A DNA stretch of 64,000 nt from Phenylobacterium sp. J367 (GCF_024699985.1 NZ_JAJONA010000001.1:3354501-3418500), one strand, 5' to 3'; shown: positions 1-12,410, counted from the first letter of the stretch. Notes: generated by a model from the letters alone, not told the origin. Program-made: numbers and translations.

Positions 1-1
1 G

Positions 2-681
2 CGCGGGGAGGCGCCGAACGCCTTCACGCCCGTGCTGGACGGGGTGGCCATGCCCCCGCCACCCATTCGACCCCGACGCCCCGGCGATCAGCGCCGACGT
101 GCCGATGATCGTCTCGACCACGCTCGACGAGCGGAGCTACCGCCAGCGGAACTTCGACGAGACCTGGGAAGGCGTCGCAAAGGCCTTCACGCCCCGGCTG
201 GGCGCCCGGACGGCCGAGATCCTCCAGATGTACCGCGACGAGGATCCGCGGGCGGCGCCCTACCTCATCCAGTCGCGGGTCATCAGCGACATGGGGCGCG
301 GCGCCAGTTTCGCCATGGCCGAGCGGAAGGCGGCGCTGGGCCCTGCGCCGGCCTATGCCTATCTGTGGAAGGCTCCGAGCCCGGCCTGGGGCGGGCGCTA
401 TGGCGCGACGCACGGGGTTGACGTGGGGCCGAGTTCGCGCGAGATCCGCGGCGCCCTGCAGGGGCCGAACGCCAACAGCGCACGCCTGGCCGATGAACTC
501 TCGTCGGCGATCGTGGCCTTCGCGGCGACGGGCGATCCGAACACCAGCAAGCTGCCGAAATGGCCGCCCTACGAGCCGACGCGCCGGGAGACCCTGGTGT
601 TCGACAATCCGGCCAGTCGTGTCGAGAGCGACCCCCCGGGCGCCGTTCCGCAAGCTGTGGGCGACGCCGCCGGCCGGGTGA
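2..681 (+). CDS. Carboxylesterase, type B (3' part, frameshifted twice)
   Basis: This is the C-terminal part of an alpha/beta-hydrolase of the type B carboxylesterase family, which cleaves carboxylic esters; the N-terminal half lies outside the window. The catalytic histidine region reads GATHGVDVG (around base 410), followed by the usual helix ending in ATGDPN and a C-terminal FDN segment. The reading frame changes twice. At the C run 53-57 one base must be removed so that FTPVLDGVAM continues as PRHPFDPDAP. At the C run 632-637 one base must be removed so that the protein ends FRKLWATPPAG at the stop 679-681. Both are one-base homopolymer gains, so I regard the gene as intact in the organism, although a decaying pseudogene cannot be excluded. 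The substrate is unknown. Confidence 0.75.
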
Positions 682-831
682 GGTCCGCGGCCGTCTTTGC
701 GCTTCGTCAACGCTGCCGCTATATATGCTCAATCTGAGCATTTCCCCCTCGGGGCAATGTGTCTGCTATAGCCGCGCTGGCGCCTGAGCCCCGGGCGTGC
801 GTTGCTCGGCGACAGAGCAGGGGAGCCGCGG

Positions 832-2873
<2,042 letters not shown>

Positions 2874-2877
<4 letters not shown>

Positions 2878-3041
2878 CCGCTCAGTGGGGGGCCCGACAT
2901 CCGGAAGAGGCCGGCCGCCAGCGCGTGGTGGGTGTCCGGCCTCCCGGCCTCGCGCCGCGCCTTCAGCCAGCGCCAGGCGGCGGCGACCACGAGGACCCAG
3001 CCATAAGGCACGTCGCGGTGGGTCTTGAATTGCAGGTCCAT
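2874..3041 (-). CDS. Small protein of unknown function, 55 aa
   Basis: I do not recognise this protein. It starts at an ATG (3039-3041) with GGGAGAG just upstream, and begins [16 protein letters not shown] moderately hydrophobic stretch ([13 protein letters not shown], about 14-26) is followed by a basic patch (KARREAGR), which would suit a small peripheral membrane or DNA-associated protein. The good ribosome binding site and the stop shared with nadE in a CTAG overlap support it being real. It is divergent from a LysR gene about 100 bases away, and LysR regulators often control a divergent neighbour, so it may be the regulator's target (inference). A much longer open frame continues upstream but has no support as a protein. 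Confidence 0.55.
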
Positions 3042-3138
3042 GAGCTCTCTCCCGTCTGGGGCTGAATGTGACGGGAAGGTGCGCTGGAGCGGGGCTGTGG
3101 ACAAACCGGTTCTCCTGCTGCATCCATAAAGACAACTT

Positions 3139-4062
3139 ATGTCGGACGTCCTCGCCACCCTCCCGCTCAGCGCCATCCGCGTGTTCGAGGCGGCCGCCCG
3201 CCTGGGCAGCTTCACCCGCGCCGCCGACGAACTCGGCATGACCCAGGCGGCGGTGAGCTGGCAGGTGAAGGCGCTGGAGACGCGGCTCGACCAGCCGCTG
3301 TTCCGCCGGCTGCCCCGCGAGGTGGCGCTGACCCCGGCCGGCGAGCGGCTGGCCCGGGCGGCCACCGAGGCGACCACGGCGCTGCGCGGCGCGCTCGCCG
3401 ACATCCTCGACAAGTCCGACGGGGTGCTGGCGATCTCGACCCTGCAGACGCTGGCCATGCAGTGGCTGGCGCCGCGCATCGGCGCCTTCCAGGTGGCGCA
3501 TCCGCAGATCGCGGTGCGGGTGGAGACCTCCAACCGGATCGTCGACCTGCTGCGCGAGGATGTGGACGTCGCCATCCGGGCGGGGAAGGGCGACTGGCCG
3601 GACCTGGAGACCGTGCGGTTGTTCTCGGCCGTGGAGACGCCGGTGGCGACGCCGGAGCTGCTGGCGCGCCTGGGGCCGATCGCCGGGCCGGCGGACCTCC
3701 TGGACCTGCCGCGCATCGGGGCCGGCTGGGAATGGGACCTGTGGTTCCGCGCGGCCGGGGTGACGCCGCCGCCGGGCAAGCTCGACGTGACGCCCCGGCT
3801 GGCCGGCGACGCCCAGATCCTGGAAGTGGCCGCCGCCCTCGCCGGACAGGGCTTCGCGCTCGCCTCGCCGATCCTCTATGCGGCGGACATCGCATCGGGC
3901 CGGCTGGCGCAGCCGTTCGAGGTCACCGTTCCCATGGGCCAAGCCTACTGGCTGGTCTATCCGAAGGACCGGCGACGGACGCGCAAGATCGCGGCGTTCC
4001 GGGACTGGCTGCTGGAGAGCGTGTCGAACGACCCGGCCGTCGCCCGCTGGAACACGCTCTAG
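3139..4062 (+). CDS. LysR-family transcriptional regulator (GcvA-like)
   Basis: A DNA-binding regulator of 307 residues, normal for the family. The N-terminal winged helix-turn-helix spans about residues 8-66 (LSAIRVFEAAARLGSFTRAA, then MTQAAVSWQVKALE), and a periplasmic-binding-protein-like effector domain follows from about 90 (LAISTLQTLAMQWLAPRI). The start and effector domain resemble the GcvA/AmpR branch. The effector is unknown. The natural candidate target is the small gene transcribed away from it at 2874-3041, or its own promoter in the 97-base gap. Its stop codon overlaps that of the LOG-family gene in a CTAG. Confidence 0.92.
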   Translation: MSDVLATLPLSAIRVFEAAARLGSFTRAADELGMTQAAVSWQVKALETRLDQPLFRRLPREVALTPAGERLARAATEATTALRGALADILDKSDGVLAISTLQTLAMQWLAPRIGAFQVAHPQIAVRVETSNRIVDLLREDVDVAIRAGKGDWPDLETVRLFSAVETPVATPELLARLGPIAGPADLLDLPRIGAGWEWDLWFRAAGVTPPPGKLDVTPRLAGDAQILEVAAALAGQGFALASPILYAADIASGRLAQPFEVTVPMGQAYWLVYPKDRRRTRKIAAFRDWLLESVSNDPAVARWNTL

Positions 4063-4658
4063 CTGAGGCCGGCGATCCGCTGCTCGTCGTGGGCGTCCAC
4101 CGAGACGCCCTTGCCCAGGAGAGCCGGGACCACGTCCTCGATGCGGTCGACGGAGACCCAGGCGTCCATGAACTCCGGCGGGGTGAGCTTCTCGTCCACG
4201 GTGTGCTGGAAGAGGCTGTAGAGCGGATCCCAGAAGCCGCGCGGGTTGAAGAACACCACCGGCTTGGCGTGCAGGTCGAGGCGGCGCCAGGAGAGCAGCT
4301 CGACGATCTCCTCCAGCGTGCCGATGCCGCCGGGCAGGACGACGAAGCTGTCCGAGCGCTCGAACATCATGATCTTCCGCTCGTGCATGGAGGCGACGAC
4401 GATGTGCTCGACGCTTTCCAGCGCGCGCTCCTTGCCGACCAGGAAGTCGGGGATGATGCCGAGCACCCGGCCGCCGGCCTCGTGGGCGCCGCGCGCCACC
4501 GCGCCCATCAGGCCGACGCCGCCGCCGCCGTACACGAGCTTCAGGTCCGCGGCCGCCAGCGCCTGGCCGAGCACGGTGGCCGCGCTCAGGAACTGCGGAT
4601 CGGCGGCGTCCGAGGAACCGCAGAAGACGCAGACAGAATCCAGGCGGTCACGCCCCAT
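4059..4658 (-). CDS. LOG-family protein (TIGR00730), nucleoside monophosphate phosphoribohydrolase
   Basis: The family cleaves N-glycosidic bonds of nucleoside 5'-monophosphates; some members release cytokinins from their riboside monophosphates. The 199-residue protein has a Rossmann-type fold with the family marks: CVFCGSS near the start, LVYGGGGVGLMG (about 41-52), the HERK segment (92-95) and the nucleotide-binding PGGIGTLEE (109-117). All the expected active-site motifs are present. The true substrate in this organism is unknown; purine monophosphate salvage is as likely as hormone-like chemistry. It is divergent from the lipoprotein gene that starts about 100 bases away. Confidence 0.92.
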   Translation of the reverse strand: MGRDRLDSVCVFCGSSDAADPQFLSAATVLGQALAAADLKLVYGGGGVGLMGAVARGAHEAGGRVLGIIPDFLVGKERALESVEHIVVASMHERKIMMFERSDSFVVLPGGIGTLEEIVELLSWRRLDLHAKPVVFFNPRGFWDPLYSLFQHTVDEKLTPPEFMDAWVSVDRIEDVVPALLGKGVSVDAHDEQRIAGLS

Positions 4659-4757
4659 GAGATGGTACTCCGAAGAATCGCTGGGCTCGGGCGCTCTCTT
4701 CAGCGCGGGGCCAAACCCGATTAGCTATGGCCAGGGCCAGGGAGATTCAAGCCAGCC

Positions 4758-5516
4758 GTGTTGTCCGTCCCCATGCGTATAGCCGCGGTTGCGGCCGTTC
4801 TGACCCTCGCGGCCTGCGGTCGCGGCGCGGACAACCCCGCGGAAGGCGCCGCCGGCGACCGGCCGGAGGCGGCCGGCTACCTGTCGCCGCCGGTGGCCGC
4901 GGCCTTCGCGGGCGGGCTCCTGTCGGGCTCCGGCGCGCCCGGCGCCCGCGTCCGGCTGGCGAGTCCCGGCGGCGCGGCGCAGTTCGCCGAGGTCGCGTCC
5001 GACGGCCGCTGGACCTTCCGGCCGCCCCCGGCGCAGGAGCCGCGGATCTACGGCCTCTCCATGACGTCGGGGGGGCGAACGGTGCAGGCCCAGGGCTATG
5101 TGCTCGTCTCGCCCCGTGGCCAGGCCGCCCTGCTGCGCGCGGGAGGCGGATCTCGACGGCTCGATCGACAGGCGGCGGGGCTGGGCGCCTTCGACTACGA
5201 CCGTGGCGGCGGCGCGGTGATCTCCGGGGCAGCGCCGGCCGGCGCCGTCGTGCTCGTGCGGCTCGACGGCCGCCAGGTCGCAGAGGGGCGGGCCGACGCC
5301 GCCGGGCGGTTCACCATCGCGCTGCCCCCGATCGGCGGCGGCGGACACCGCCTGGAAGTGCAGGGCGACGGCTTCGAGGACGAGGCGAGCGTGGATACCC
5401 GTCCGGCCGAACCCCTTGTGGGCGGCCCGCTCCGTAGCCAGTTCTCCGGCGCAGGCCTGCGGGCCGACTGGCTGACGCCGGGCGGCGGAGTGCAGACCAC
5501 CGTGCTCATCGACTGA
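4758..5516 (+). CDS. Predicted lipoprotein with two Ig-like/carboxypeptidase-regulatory-like modules
   Basis: The N-terminus carries a lipoprotein signal (AAVLTLAAC, Cys at residue 20 from the GTG start at 4758, or 15 from the ATG at 4773), so the protein is probably anchored to a membrane on the periplasmic side. The rest holds two similar beta-sandwich-like segments, LLSGSGAPGARVRL...DGRWTF (about 55-95) and VISGAAPAGAVVLVRLDG...AAGRFTI (about 155-195), a pattern of bacterial Ig-like or CarboxypepD_reg-like modules. There is no catalytic motif. The start is uncertain: a purine-rich GGGAGA lies about 14 bases before the GTG. The gene ends 14 bases before the ABC exporter and could be cotranscribed with it. 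Confidence 0.75.
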   Translation: MLSVPMRIAAVAAVLTLAACGRGADNPAEGAAGDRPEAAGYLSPPVAAAFAGGLLSGSGAPGARVRLASPGGAAQFAEVASDGRWTFRPPPAQEPRIYGLSMTSGGRTVQAQGYVLVSPRGQAALLRAGGGSRRLDRQAAGLGAFDYDRGGGAVISGAAPAGAVVLVRLDGRQVAEGRADAAGRFTIALPPIGGGGHRLEVQGDGFEDEASVDTRPAEPLVGGPLRSQFSGAGLRADWLTPGGGVQTTVLID

Positions 5517-5530
5517 AGAGGCCTCCGAGA

Positions 5531-7384
5531 TTGGCGTACATCCGCGCCCATGCCGCCCGGGGCAAGTTCAGCGGGCCCGAGGCCATCGCGCCGGCCGGGG
5601 CGAAGTTCGACTTCTGGAGGTCGATGGCCGACCTGGGCAGCCTGGTGCTCCGCTCAGGCGCGCCGCAGCTTCGCCTGCGCATCGGCGCAGCGCTGGTGCT
5701 GGTGCTGATCGGCAAGGTCTGCACGGTGCTCGCACCGGTGCTGCTGGGCGACGGGATCAACACGCTCACGCCCAGCGCCGACGGGCTCGGAGTCGTCGTC
5801 GGCTGGACCTTCATCAGTCTGGCGGCCGGGTTCGCGGGGCTCCGGCTGATCGCCGCCTGCGCGCCTTTCGCCCGCGACGCCATCTTCACCCGCGTCTCGC
5901 AATCGACCATGGCGCGGGCGGCCGTGGAGACCTTCGGCCACGCGCTGGCGCTGTCCCTCGACTTCCACCAGTCGAAGCAGACCGGGACGCTGTCGCGGAT
6001 CATCGACCGCGGGGCGCGGGCGACCGACTTCCTGATCAGGAGCCTGATCTTCAGCCTCGGCCCGACGCTCGTGGAGCTGGTGCTGGCCATGGCGGTGATG
6101 ACCCTCAGGCTCGACTGGCGCTTCGCGCTCACCGCCTTCGTGACGCTGGTGATCTATGCGGTGATCACCTTCAAGATCACCGACTGGCGGCTCTCCCACC
6201 GGCGCGAGCTGAACGATGCCGAGAACCGGGTGGCCGGGCTCTCGTCCGACGCCCTGATCAACTACGAGACGGTGAAGACCTTCGGCGCCGAACGCCGCGT
6301 CGAGGGCGCCTATGAGACGGCGATGGCGACCTATGTGGACGCCAGCTCGCGGGCCAACGGCTCGCTGAACCTGCTGAACGCCGCCCAGGCTCTGGTGCTG
6401 AACGTGGGCCTGGCCGGCCTGACGGTGATGGCGGGCTACGAGGTGGCCGGCGGCCGGCTGCAGATCGGCGACATCACCATGGCGATCCTGCTGCTCTCCA
6501 ACCTCTATGCGCCGCTGGGCATGCTGGGCTTCCAGTACCGGGAGATCCGCCAGGGCCTGATCGACATGGAGCAGATGGTGGCGCTGAAGCAGCGCACGCC
6601 GGACATCGTCGATGCCGCGACGGCCCTCGACCTTCCGCCGGCCAGCGGGCAGGGGGCCTCGGTGGCGTTCGAGGACGTCCGCTACACCCACGATGCCCGC
6701 TCGACCGGCCTGCGCGACGTGAGCTTCCACGCCAGGCCGGGTGAGACCGTCGCCCTGGTGGGGCCCTCCGGCGCGGGGAAGACCACCGCGGTCCGGCTCG
6801 CCATGCGCCTGCTGGACCCGCAGGGCGGCCGCGTGACCCTGGATGGCCTGGACATGCGCGAGGTGCGCCAGGCCTCGCTCCGGCGGGCCGTGTCCCTGGT
6901 TCCGCAGGACGTCGCCCTTTTCAACGACACGCTCTACGCCAACATCGCCTTCGCCAGGCCGGACGCCAGCGCCGAGGACGTGCGCGCCGCGGCTGACGCC
7001 GCCGAACTCGGGGCCTTCATCGACGGGCTGCCGAACGGGATGTCGACCCTGGTCGGCGAGCGGGGCCTGAAGCTCTCAGGCGGCGAGCGCCAGCGTGTGG
7101 GGATCGCCCGGGCGCTGCTGGCCAATCCCCGTTTGCTGATCCTCGACGAGGCGACGAGCGCGCTGGACGGGCCTACCGAGGCGGCGATCCAGGAGACCCT
7201 GCGCAAGGCGAGGGAAGGGCGGACCACCCTGGTCATCGCCCACCGCCTGTCGACCATCGTCGACGCCGACCAGATCCTGGTGCTCCGGCGCGGCAAGATC
7301 GTCGAACGCGGCACCCATGCCGAGCTGCTGGCGAAGCAGGGCGAGTACGCCGCGCTGTGGCGGCGCCAGACCCGCCAGGCCTAG
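5531..7384 (+). CDS. ABC exporter, Atm1/HMT1 type (fused membrane and ATPase domains)
   Basis: An inner-membrane ABC half-transporter of 617 residues that should act as a homodimer. The membrane domain (about 30-330) is followed by an ATPase domain with Walker A GPSGAGKTT (about 410), the signature LSGGERQRV (about 515), Walker B LLILDEATSALD (about 535) and the H-loop IAHRLSTI (about 569). The sequence resembles the Atm1/ABCB7 group, whose bacterial members export glutathione-bound metals or sulfur-containing species; that substrate is inferred from family only. The start is a TTG at 5531 with AGAGG about eight bases upstream, just after the lipoprotein gene. The stop lies three bases from that of the converging RND permease. 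Confidence 0.9.
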   Translation: MAYIRAHAARGKFSGPEAIAPAGAKFDFWRSMADLGSLVLRSGAPQLRLRIGAALVLVLIGKVCTVLAPVLLGDGINTLTPSADGLGVVVGWTFISLAAGFAGLRLIAACAPFARDAIFTRVSQSTMARAAVETFGHALALSLDFHQSKQTGTLSRIIDRGARATDFLIRSLIFSLGPTLVELVLAMAVMTLRLDWRFALTAFVTLVIYAVITFKITDWRLSHRRELNDAENRVAGLSSDALINYETVKTFGAERRVEGAYETAMATYVDASSRANGSLNLLNAAQALVLNVGLAGLTVMAGYEVAGGRLQIGDITMAILLLSNLYAPLGMLGFQYREIRQGLIDMEQMVALKQRTPDIVDAATALDLPPASGQGASVAFEDVRYTHDARSTGLRDVSFHARPGETVALVGPSGAGKTTAVRLAMRLLDPQGGRVTLDGLDMREVRQASLRRAVSLVPQDVALFNDTLYANIAFARPDASAEDVRAAADAAELGAFIDGLPNGMSTLVGERGLKLSGGERQRVGIARALLANPRLLILDEATSALDGPTEAAIQETLRKAREGRTTLVIAHRLSTIVDADQILVLRRGKIVERGTHAELLAKQGEYAALWRRQTRQA

Positions 7385-7387
7385 GCG

Positions 7388-10300
7388 CTACTCGGCGGCT
7401 TCCGGCAGGTCGAGCGGCGGCCGCTGCCGGCTGTCGATGCTGCGAAGGCGCCGGGATTGCCCCGGCAGATGATCGCGCAGCCAGCCGAACCGGCGCGACA
7501 GCGTCTGCGGCGCGGCGAGCAGGACGGGCGTCAGCACGAGGGTCAGCAGGGTCGAGAACGACAGGCCCCAGACCACCGAACCGGAGAGCTGCACCCAGAT
7601 GTCCGAGCCCGGCGCCTTGGCCTCGATGTGGCCGGTGCCGAAGTTCGGGTGGATCTGGAACATCAGCGGCAGCAGGCCGACCACCGTGGTGAGGGTCGTG
7701 AGGACCACAGGCCGGAACCGCTGGGTCGCCGCGCGGACCGCCGCGTCATGGGCGTCATGGCCGTGCCGTCGGAGCTGGTAGAAGGTGTCCACCAGCACGA
7801 TGTTGTGGCCCACCACGACGCCGGCCAGGGCGACGACGCCCGTGCCCAGCATGATCACCGAGATGTATTCGAAGGTGTTGGCGATGTTCACGAGGACGCC
7901 CAGCAGGACGCCGGCGGTCGAAAGCGCCACCGCCGAAAGGGTCACCAGCACGCCGTAGAAGCTGTTGAACTGCCACAGCAGGATCACGCCCATCAGGAAC
8001 AGCGACACCGCCATGGCGGTCATGAAGAACCGCGCCGCGGCCTGGCCTTCCTCGTCGGCGCCGGTGAACTTCCAGCGGACCGCCGGGTCGATCGGCGCCT
8101 CGGCGAGCCAGGGCTTGAGATCGGCGATCTTCTGATTGGCGGCGACGCCTTCCTCGGTGTTGGCCTGGATGATCACCAGCCGCTGGCCCTCGCGCCGCTG
8201 GATCTGGGTCACCTGCTGGGCCGGCAGACGCTTGATGAAATAGCTCGCCGGCACCGGCCCCAAGGGGGTGGTGATCTTCAGCTGCTCGAAGGCGGCGGTG
8301 TTGCGGGCCGTCTCCGTGAAGCGGACACGGATGTCGAGCTCGTCCTGGGTGTCGTCCGGCCGGAAGCGCCCAACCAGAACGCCGCCGGTCATGAACTGGA
8401 TCGCCTGGCCCACCGAGAGCACGTCGACGCCGTAGCGGCCGGCCGCCTCGCGGTCGACCTGCAGGTTCCACTCGATGCCCGGCGACGTGCGGGTGTCCTC
8501 CAGTTCGATGAAGTCGGGATCGGCGGCGAGCTTGTCGCGCACCAGGTTGGCGGCCTGGTCGAGGAGGGCTGGATCGTGGCTCGAGAGCTGGACCTGCACG
8601 GCCTTGCCGGTCGGCGGACCGTTCTGCGGCTCGCGGACCTCCACCTGCAGGCCGGCGATGTCGCTTACCTTGCCGCGGATGTTCTCCATCACCTGCCGGC
8701 CGGTCAGGCCTGCCGCCACCAGGTCCTCGTGCTCGGCGAACTCGACGACGATGCGGCCGATGGTGTCGTTCGGGGCCGAGTTGGGGCCGCCGTTGGAGGT
8801 GAAGGCGCCGGCCCGCACGTAGAAGGACTGGATGCCCTTCACGTCGGTCATCCGGTTCTCGACCTCGCGGACCAGCAGGTCCTGGGCTTCGGGCGAGAGA
8901 TTGCCGCGGGCCTTCACATAGACGGTGACCTGTTCGGGGTCCTCTTCCACGAAGAACTCGGTCCGGTGCTTGGTGGCGCCGAACGCAACGAAGATGGCCG
9001 CCACGACCGCGAGCGACACCAGCAGGGTCCGGCCGGGGTGATCGCCCAGATAGGAGATGGCGCGCGCATAGCGGCCCATGAAGCCGGTCATCTGGGTCGG
9101 ATCGCCGTGCTCGGACTTCATCAGGTCTTCGAGGTGGGCGGCGTCAGCCTTTGCGGCCGCCGCCGAACAGCGAGCCAAACGCCGGCGTGAACAGCAGGGC
9201 GACGAAGATCGAAGCGCCCAGCACGAAGAACAACGTGAGCGGGAAGTAGCTCATGAACTTCCCGGTGATGGTGTTCCAGAACATGAACGGCAGGAAGGCG
9301 CAGAGCGTGGTCAAGGTGCCGTTGACCACCGGCCAGAACATCCGCTTGCCGGCGGCGGCGTAGGCCTCCTCCCGGGTCAGGCCCTCGGCCATCTTCCGGT
9401 CGGCGTATTCGACCACCACAATGCCGCCGTCGACCAGGATGCCGACCGCCAGCACCATGCCGAACATGACCATCTGGTTGAGCGTCACGCCCATGAAGTT
9501 CATGGCCATCAGCCCGAGCAGGAAGCAGATCGGGATCGAGAGCCCGACCATCAGACCCTGGCGGATGCCAAGGGTGGCGACCACGATCAGCATCACCAGG
9601 ATGCTGGCGACCAGCAGCCCGCTTTCCAGCACCATCAGGATGCGGCCGATGAAGTCGGAGTTGTCGTAGGTGAAAGAGACCTTCACCGTCGACGGCCAGT
9701 GGGCCGACTCCTCCTCGACCACTTTGTGCACCGTGCGCACGGTCTCGAGGATGTTGGCCCCGTTGCGCTTGGAGACGTCGAGGGCCACCGCCGGCTCGCC
9801 GTTGAAGCGGGTGATGAACTCCGGCTCCTTGAAGGTGCGGCGCACGTCGCCAATGTCGCCGACCGTCACCAGCCGGTCGCCTGCCTTCTTGATCGGCAGG
9901 TTCAGGATGTCCGCCGGGGTCTGCACCACGCCCGGGACCTTCACCGCGAACTTGCCGGCCGCGGTGCGCAGGTTCCCCGCCGGGACGAGCTGATTGTTGC
10001 GCCCGATCACGCTGGCGATCTCGGGCGCGGTGACGTTGTAGGCCTCCATCCGCATGGGATCGATGGTGACCTCGAGCACCTCCTCGCGCGCGCCCGACTG
10101 GAAGACCTCCTGGACGCCCGGCGAGCTCTCCAGTCGATCCTTCAGATCGCGGGACAGCCGGGCGAGCTCGCGCTCGGGCGCGCTGCCCGGAAAGCACGAT
10201 GCCGATGATCGGCTGATCGGCGATGCTCTGCTCCTGGATGATCGGCTCCTCGGCGTCCGGCGGGAACCGGCCGCGGGCGAGGTCGACCTTGGCGCGCGTG

Positions 10301-10626
10301 TCGGCCAGCGCCTTCTCGGTGGAGACGGTGGGTTCGAACTCCAGGGTGACGATCGCCATGTTCTGGCGGGCCACGGAGTTCATGTGCTTCACGCCCTGGA
10401 TCGTCTGGAGCTGGACCTCCAGCGGCTTGACCAGCAGGCGCTCGGCGTCCTCGGGGCTCACGCCGGGGAACGGCACGGCGATGAAGATGTAGGGCAGCTT
10501 GATGTCCGGCTGCGCCTCTCTCGGCATGCTGAAGTAGGCGAGCAGGCCGAACAGGCAGGCGATGAAGGTCACGCCAAGCACGACCTTGCGGCGCTTGATG
10601 GCCCCATCGATCAGCGGTTCGATCAT
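7388..10626 (-). CDS. RND-family efflux permease (AcrB-like), frameshifted twice
   Basis: A proton-driven inner-membrane pump of about 1078 residues after correction, working with the adaptor encoded just upstream and an outer-membrane channel. Two halves are visible, each with a membrane bundle and a large periplasmic loop. Two one-base gains break the frame. At the C run 10186-10188 removal restores GIVLSG-SAPERELARLS. At about 9148 removal restores FGGGRKADAAHLEDLM between the halves. The usual proton-relay residues are altered: transmembrane helix 4 reads GILVDGGIVVVE, where AcrB has two adjacent Asp, and helix 10 reads VVVGHNIVLVDTF, where AcrB has a Lys. This points to a distinct RND clade or a different coupling ion. 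Substrates are unknown. Confidence 0.88.
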
Positions 10627-10652
10627 CCTGCTCCTCCCGTCGCCGCCGACGC

Positions 10653-11726
10653 TCAGCGCGCCATGGCGACACGAACCTTCTGGCCATCCGCCACGTAGGA
10701 CTGGCCGACCGTGATCACGCGGGCCTCGCCGGCGAGCCCGGACACCCAGACGCCCTCCGGCGACTCCTCGAGGATGGCGACCGGCGCGAACGCGACGCGG
10801 CCGTCCGGCAGGACGTAGCGCACGCCCTGGCGGCCGGCGGCGTCGAGCACCAGGGTGTTGACCGGCACCAAGTGGGCGGGACCGGCCCCGGCGTTGATCC
10901 GGACCTCGCTCGAGAGACCCGAGCGGACGGCCATCTTCGGGTTCGCGACCGCGATCTCCAGGTGATAGGTGCGTGTCTGCGGGTCGGCGTCGTGGGCCAC
11001 GTACCGGACCCGCCCGTTCAGGAGCTGGCCGCTGACCAGCCGGGCCTTCGCCGACGCGCCAACGCGAATGCGGGCGGCCTCGGTCTCCGGAACGTCGCCC
11101 ACCACCAGCAGAGGGTCGAGTTCGATCAGGGTGCCGCAGGCCTGTCCGGGCGCCAGGTAGGTCCCGATCTCGGCTTCGCGCCGGTCGAAGACGCCGGAGA
11201 ACGGGGCGACGATGTTCACCTGGTTGAGCGCGATCTCGGCGGCGCGCACCTGCGCCTGGGCCGAATCGAGCGCCGCCTGGCTCTCCAGGACCTGGGTCTG
11301 CGAGCGGTAGCCCTTTTCGGCTAGCTGGGCGGCGGCCTGCCGCTGGAGCTGGCGCGACCGGAGGTTGGCGCGGGCCTGGTCGAGGCTGGCCTGGCGGGCG
11401 TCGACGGCGAGGCGGCAGAGAACCTGGCCCTTGCGGACATAGCTTCCTTCCGCAGCCGGGGTCTGGGCGACGACGCCGGCGGTCTCGGAGCGGACAACCA
11501 CAGCGCGCGCCGATTCGGTGCGTCCCCGCAGGACGACCTCGTATTCGCGCACCGCCGCAGGCACGAGTTTCGCCTGAACGCTCGGCAGATCACTGGCCTT
11601 GGCTGGGGGCGGGGTCTTGGCGTCGGCGCGGCTGGCCTCGGGTCCGAACAGCGTCATGGCGCCGAAGTACAGGCCCACAGCCCCGGCGACCGCGATGACG
11701 AAGACATACTGCGGTTTCAAACGCAT
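10653..11726 (-). CDS. RND efflux periplasmic adaptor subunit
   Basis: A membrane-fusion protein of 357 residues linking the RND permease to an outer-membrane channel. It begins MRLKPQYVFVIAVAGAVG, giving one N-terminal membrane anchor (about 8-27). A lipoyl-like half-motif (ETAGVVAQTPAAEGSYVRKG), a coiled-coil hairpin rich in Ala, Gln and Arg (about 115-175), the second half-motif (IVAPFSGVFDRREAEIGTYL) and beta-barrel domains follow. The ATG at 11724-11726 has GGGGAA six bases before it; the open frame extends further upstream without support. It lies 26 bases before the permease and is almost certainly cotranscribed with it. Confidence 0.92.
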   Translation of the reverse strand: MRLKPQYVFVIAVAGAVGLYFGAMTLFGPEASRADAKTPPPAKASDLPSVQAKLVPAAVREYEVVLRGRTESARAVVVRSETAGVVAQTPAAEGSYVRKGQVLCRLAVDARQASLDQARANLRSRQLQRQAAAQLAEKGYRSQTQVLESQAALDSAQAQVRAAEIALNQVNIVAPFSGVFDRREAEIGTYLAPGQACGTLIELDPLLVVGDVPETEAARIRVGASAKARLVSGQLLNGRVRYVAHDADPQTRTYHLEIAVANPKMAVRSGLSSEVRINAGAGPAHLVPVNTLVLDAAGRQGVRYVLPDGRVAFAPVAILEESPEGVWVSGLAGEARVITVGQSYVADGQKVRVAMAR

Positions 11727-11930
11727 AAGCTGTTCCCCGAGCCCCCCAGCTCGCGCGGCCGGGCCTCGCCCTCGGCCCGTGGTCCCGCACCAAAATGGGG
11801 GCCCGGCGCTTGTGATGCCACCGTTACGCGAGCGCAAATGAATTCGCGGACAGGCGGAGCCAGCGACGGCAATTCCTGGACCGCGCGTTACGAGTGCAAC
11901 ACGGTCTGCTAAACCCTGCCGCGTGACCCT

Positions 11931-12410
11931 ATGTCGCACGATTTACAGAGTAAGGGAAAGGCCCTCCCGGTGAGATATCTCCACACCATGGTCCGGGTCA
12001 CGGACCTCGATGCGTCCCTGGACTTCTACGTCAACAAGCTGGGTCTTAAGGAATTCTCTCGGAAGGATTACGAGGCCGGGCGCTACACGCTGGTCTTCCT
12101 GTGCGCGCCGGAGGACGAGGACCTCGCGAGGGCCGCCAAGGCTCCCATGGTCGAGCTGACCTACAACTGGGATCCGGAGGCCTACCAGGGCGGCCGGAAC
12201 TTCGGGCATCTGGCCTATGAGGTCGACGACATCTACGCGACCTGTCAGCGGCTGAAGGACGGCGGCGTGACCATCAACCGCCCGCCGCGCGACGGGCGCA
12301 TGGCCTTCGTCCGCTCGCCGGACAACATCTCCATCGAACTGCTGCAGAAGGGCGGCTCGCAGCCGCCGGCGGAGCCGTGGGCCTCGATGCCCAACGTCGG
12401 CGCCTGGTGA
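11931..12410 (+). CDS. gloA: Lactoylglutathione lyase (glyoxalase I)
   Basis: Converts the hemithioacetal of methylglyoxal and glutathione into S-lactoylglutathione, the first step of methylglyoxal detoxification. The four metal ligands of the family are present: His18 (RYLHTMVRV), Glu75 (MVELTYNWD), His93 ([11 protein letters not shown]) and Glu136 ([10 protein letters not shown]). The 159-residue length is near the bacterial norm, with a short N-terminal addition. An alternative GTG start at 11970 would give a protein beginning [10 protein letters not shown], closer to many family members, but neither start has a strong ribosome binding site. It is divergent from the efflux operon across about 200 bases. 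Confidence 0.92.
   Translation: MSHDLQSKGKALPVRYLHTMVRVTDLDASLDFYVNKLGLKEFSRKDYEAGRYTLVFLCAPEDEDLARAAKAPMVELTYNWDPEAYQGGRNFGHLAYEVDDIYATCQRLKDGGVTINRPPRDGRMAFVRSPDNISIELLQKGGSQPPAEPWASMPNVGAW

Noticed and set aside
726..740. Small inverted repeat TGCTCA-ATC-TGAGCA before nadE
   Set aside because: Too short to assign; possibly a weak hairpin after the esterase gene, with only three T following.
7388..9178. Second half of the RND permease as a separate gene
   Set aside because: The first half ends abruptly after the sixth helix and the second continues exactly where AcrB would after a one-base correction at about 9148; no start signal exists between them.
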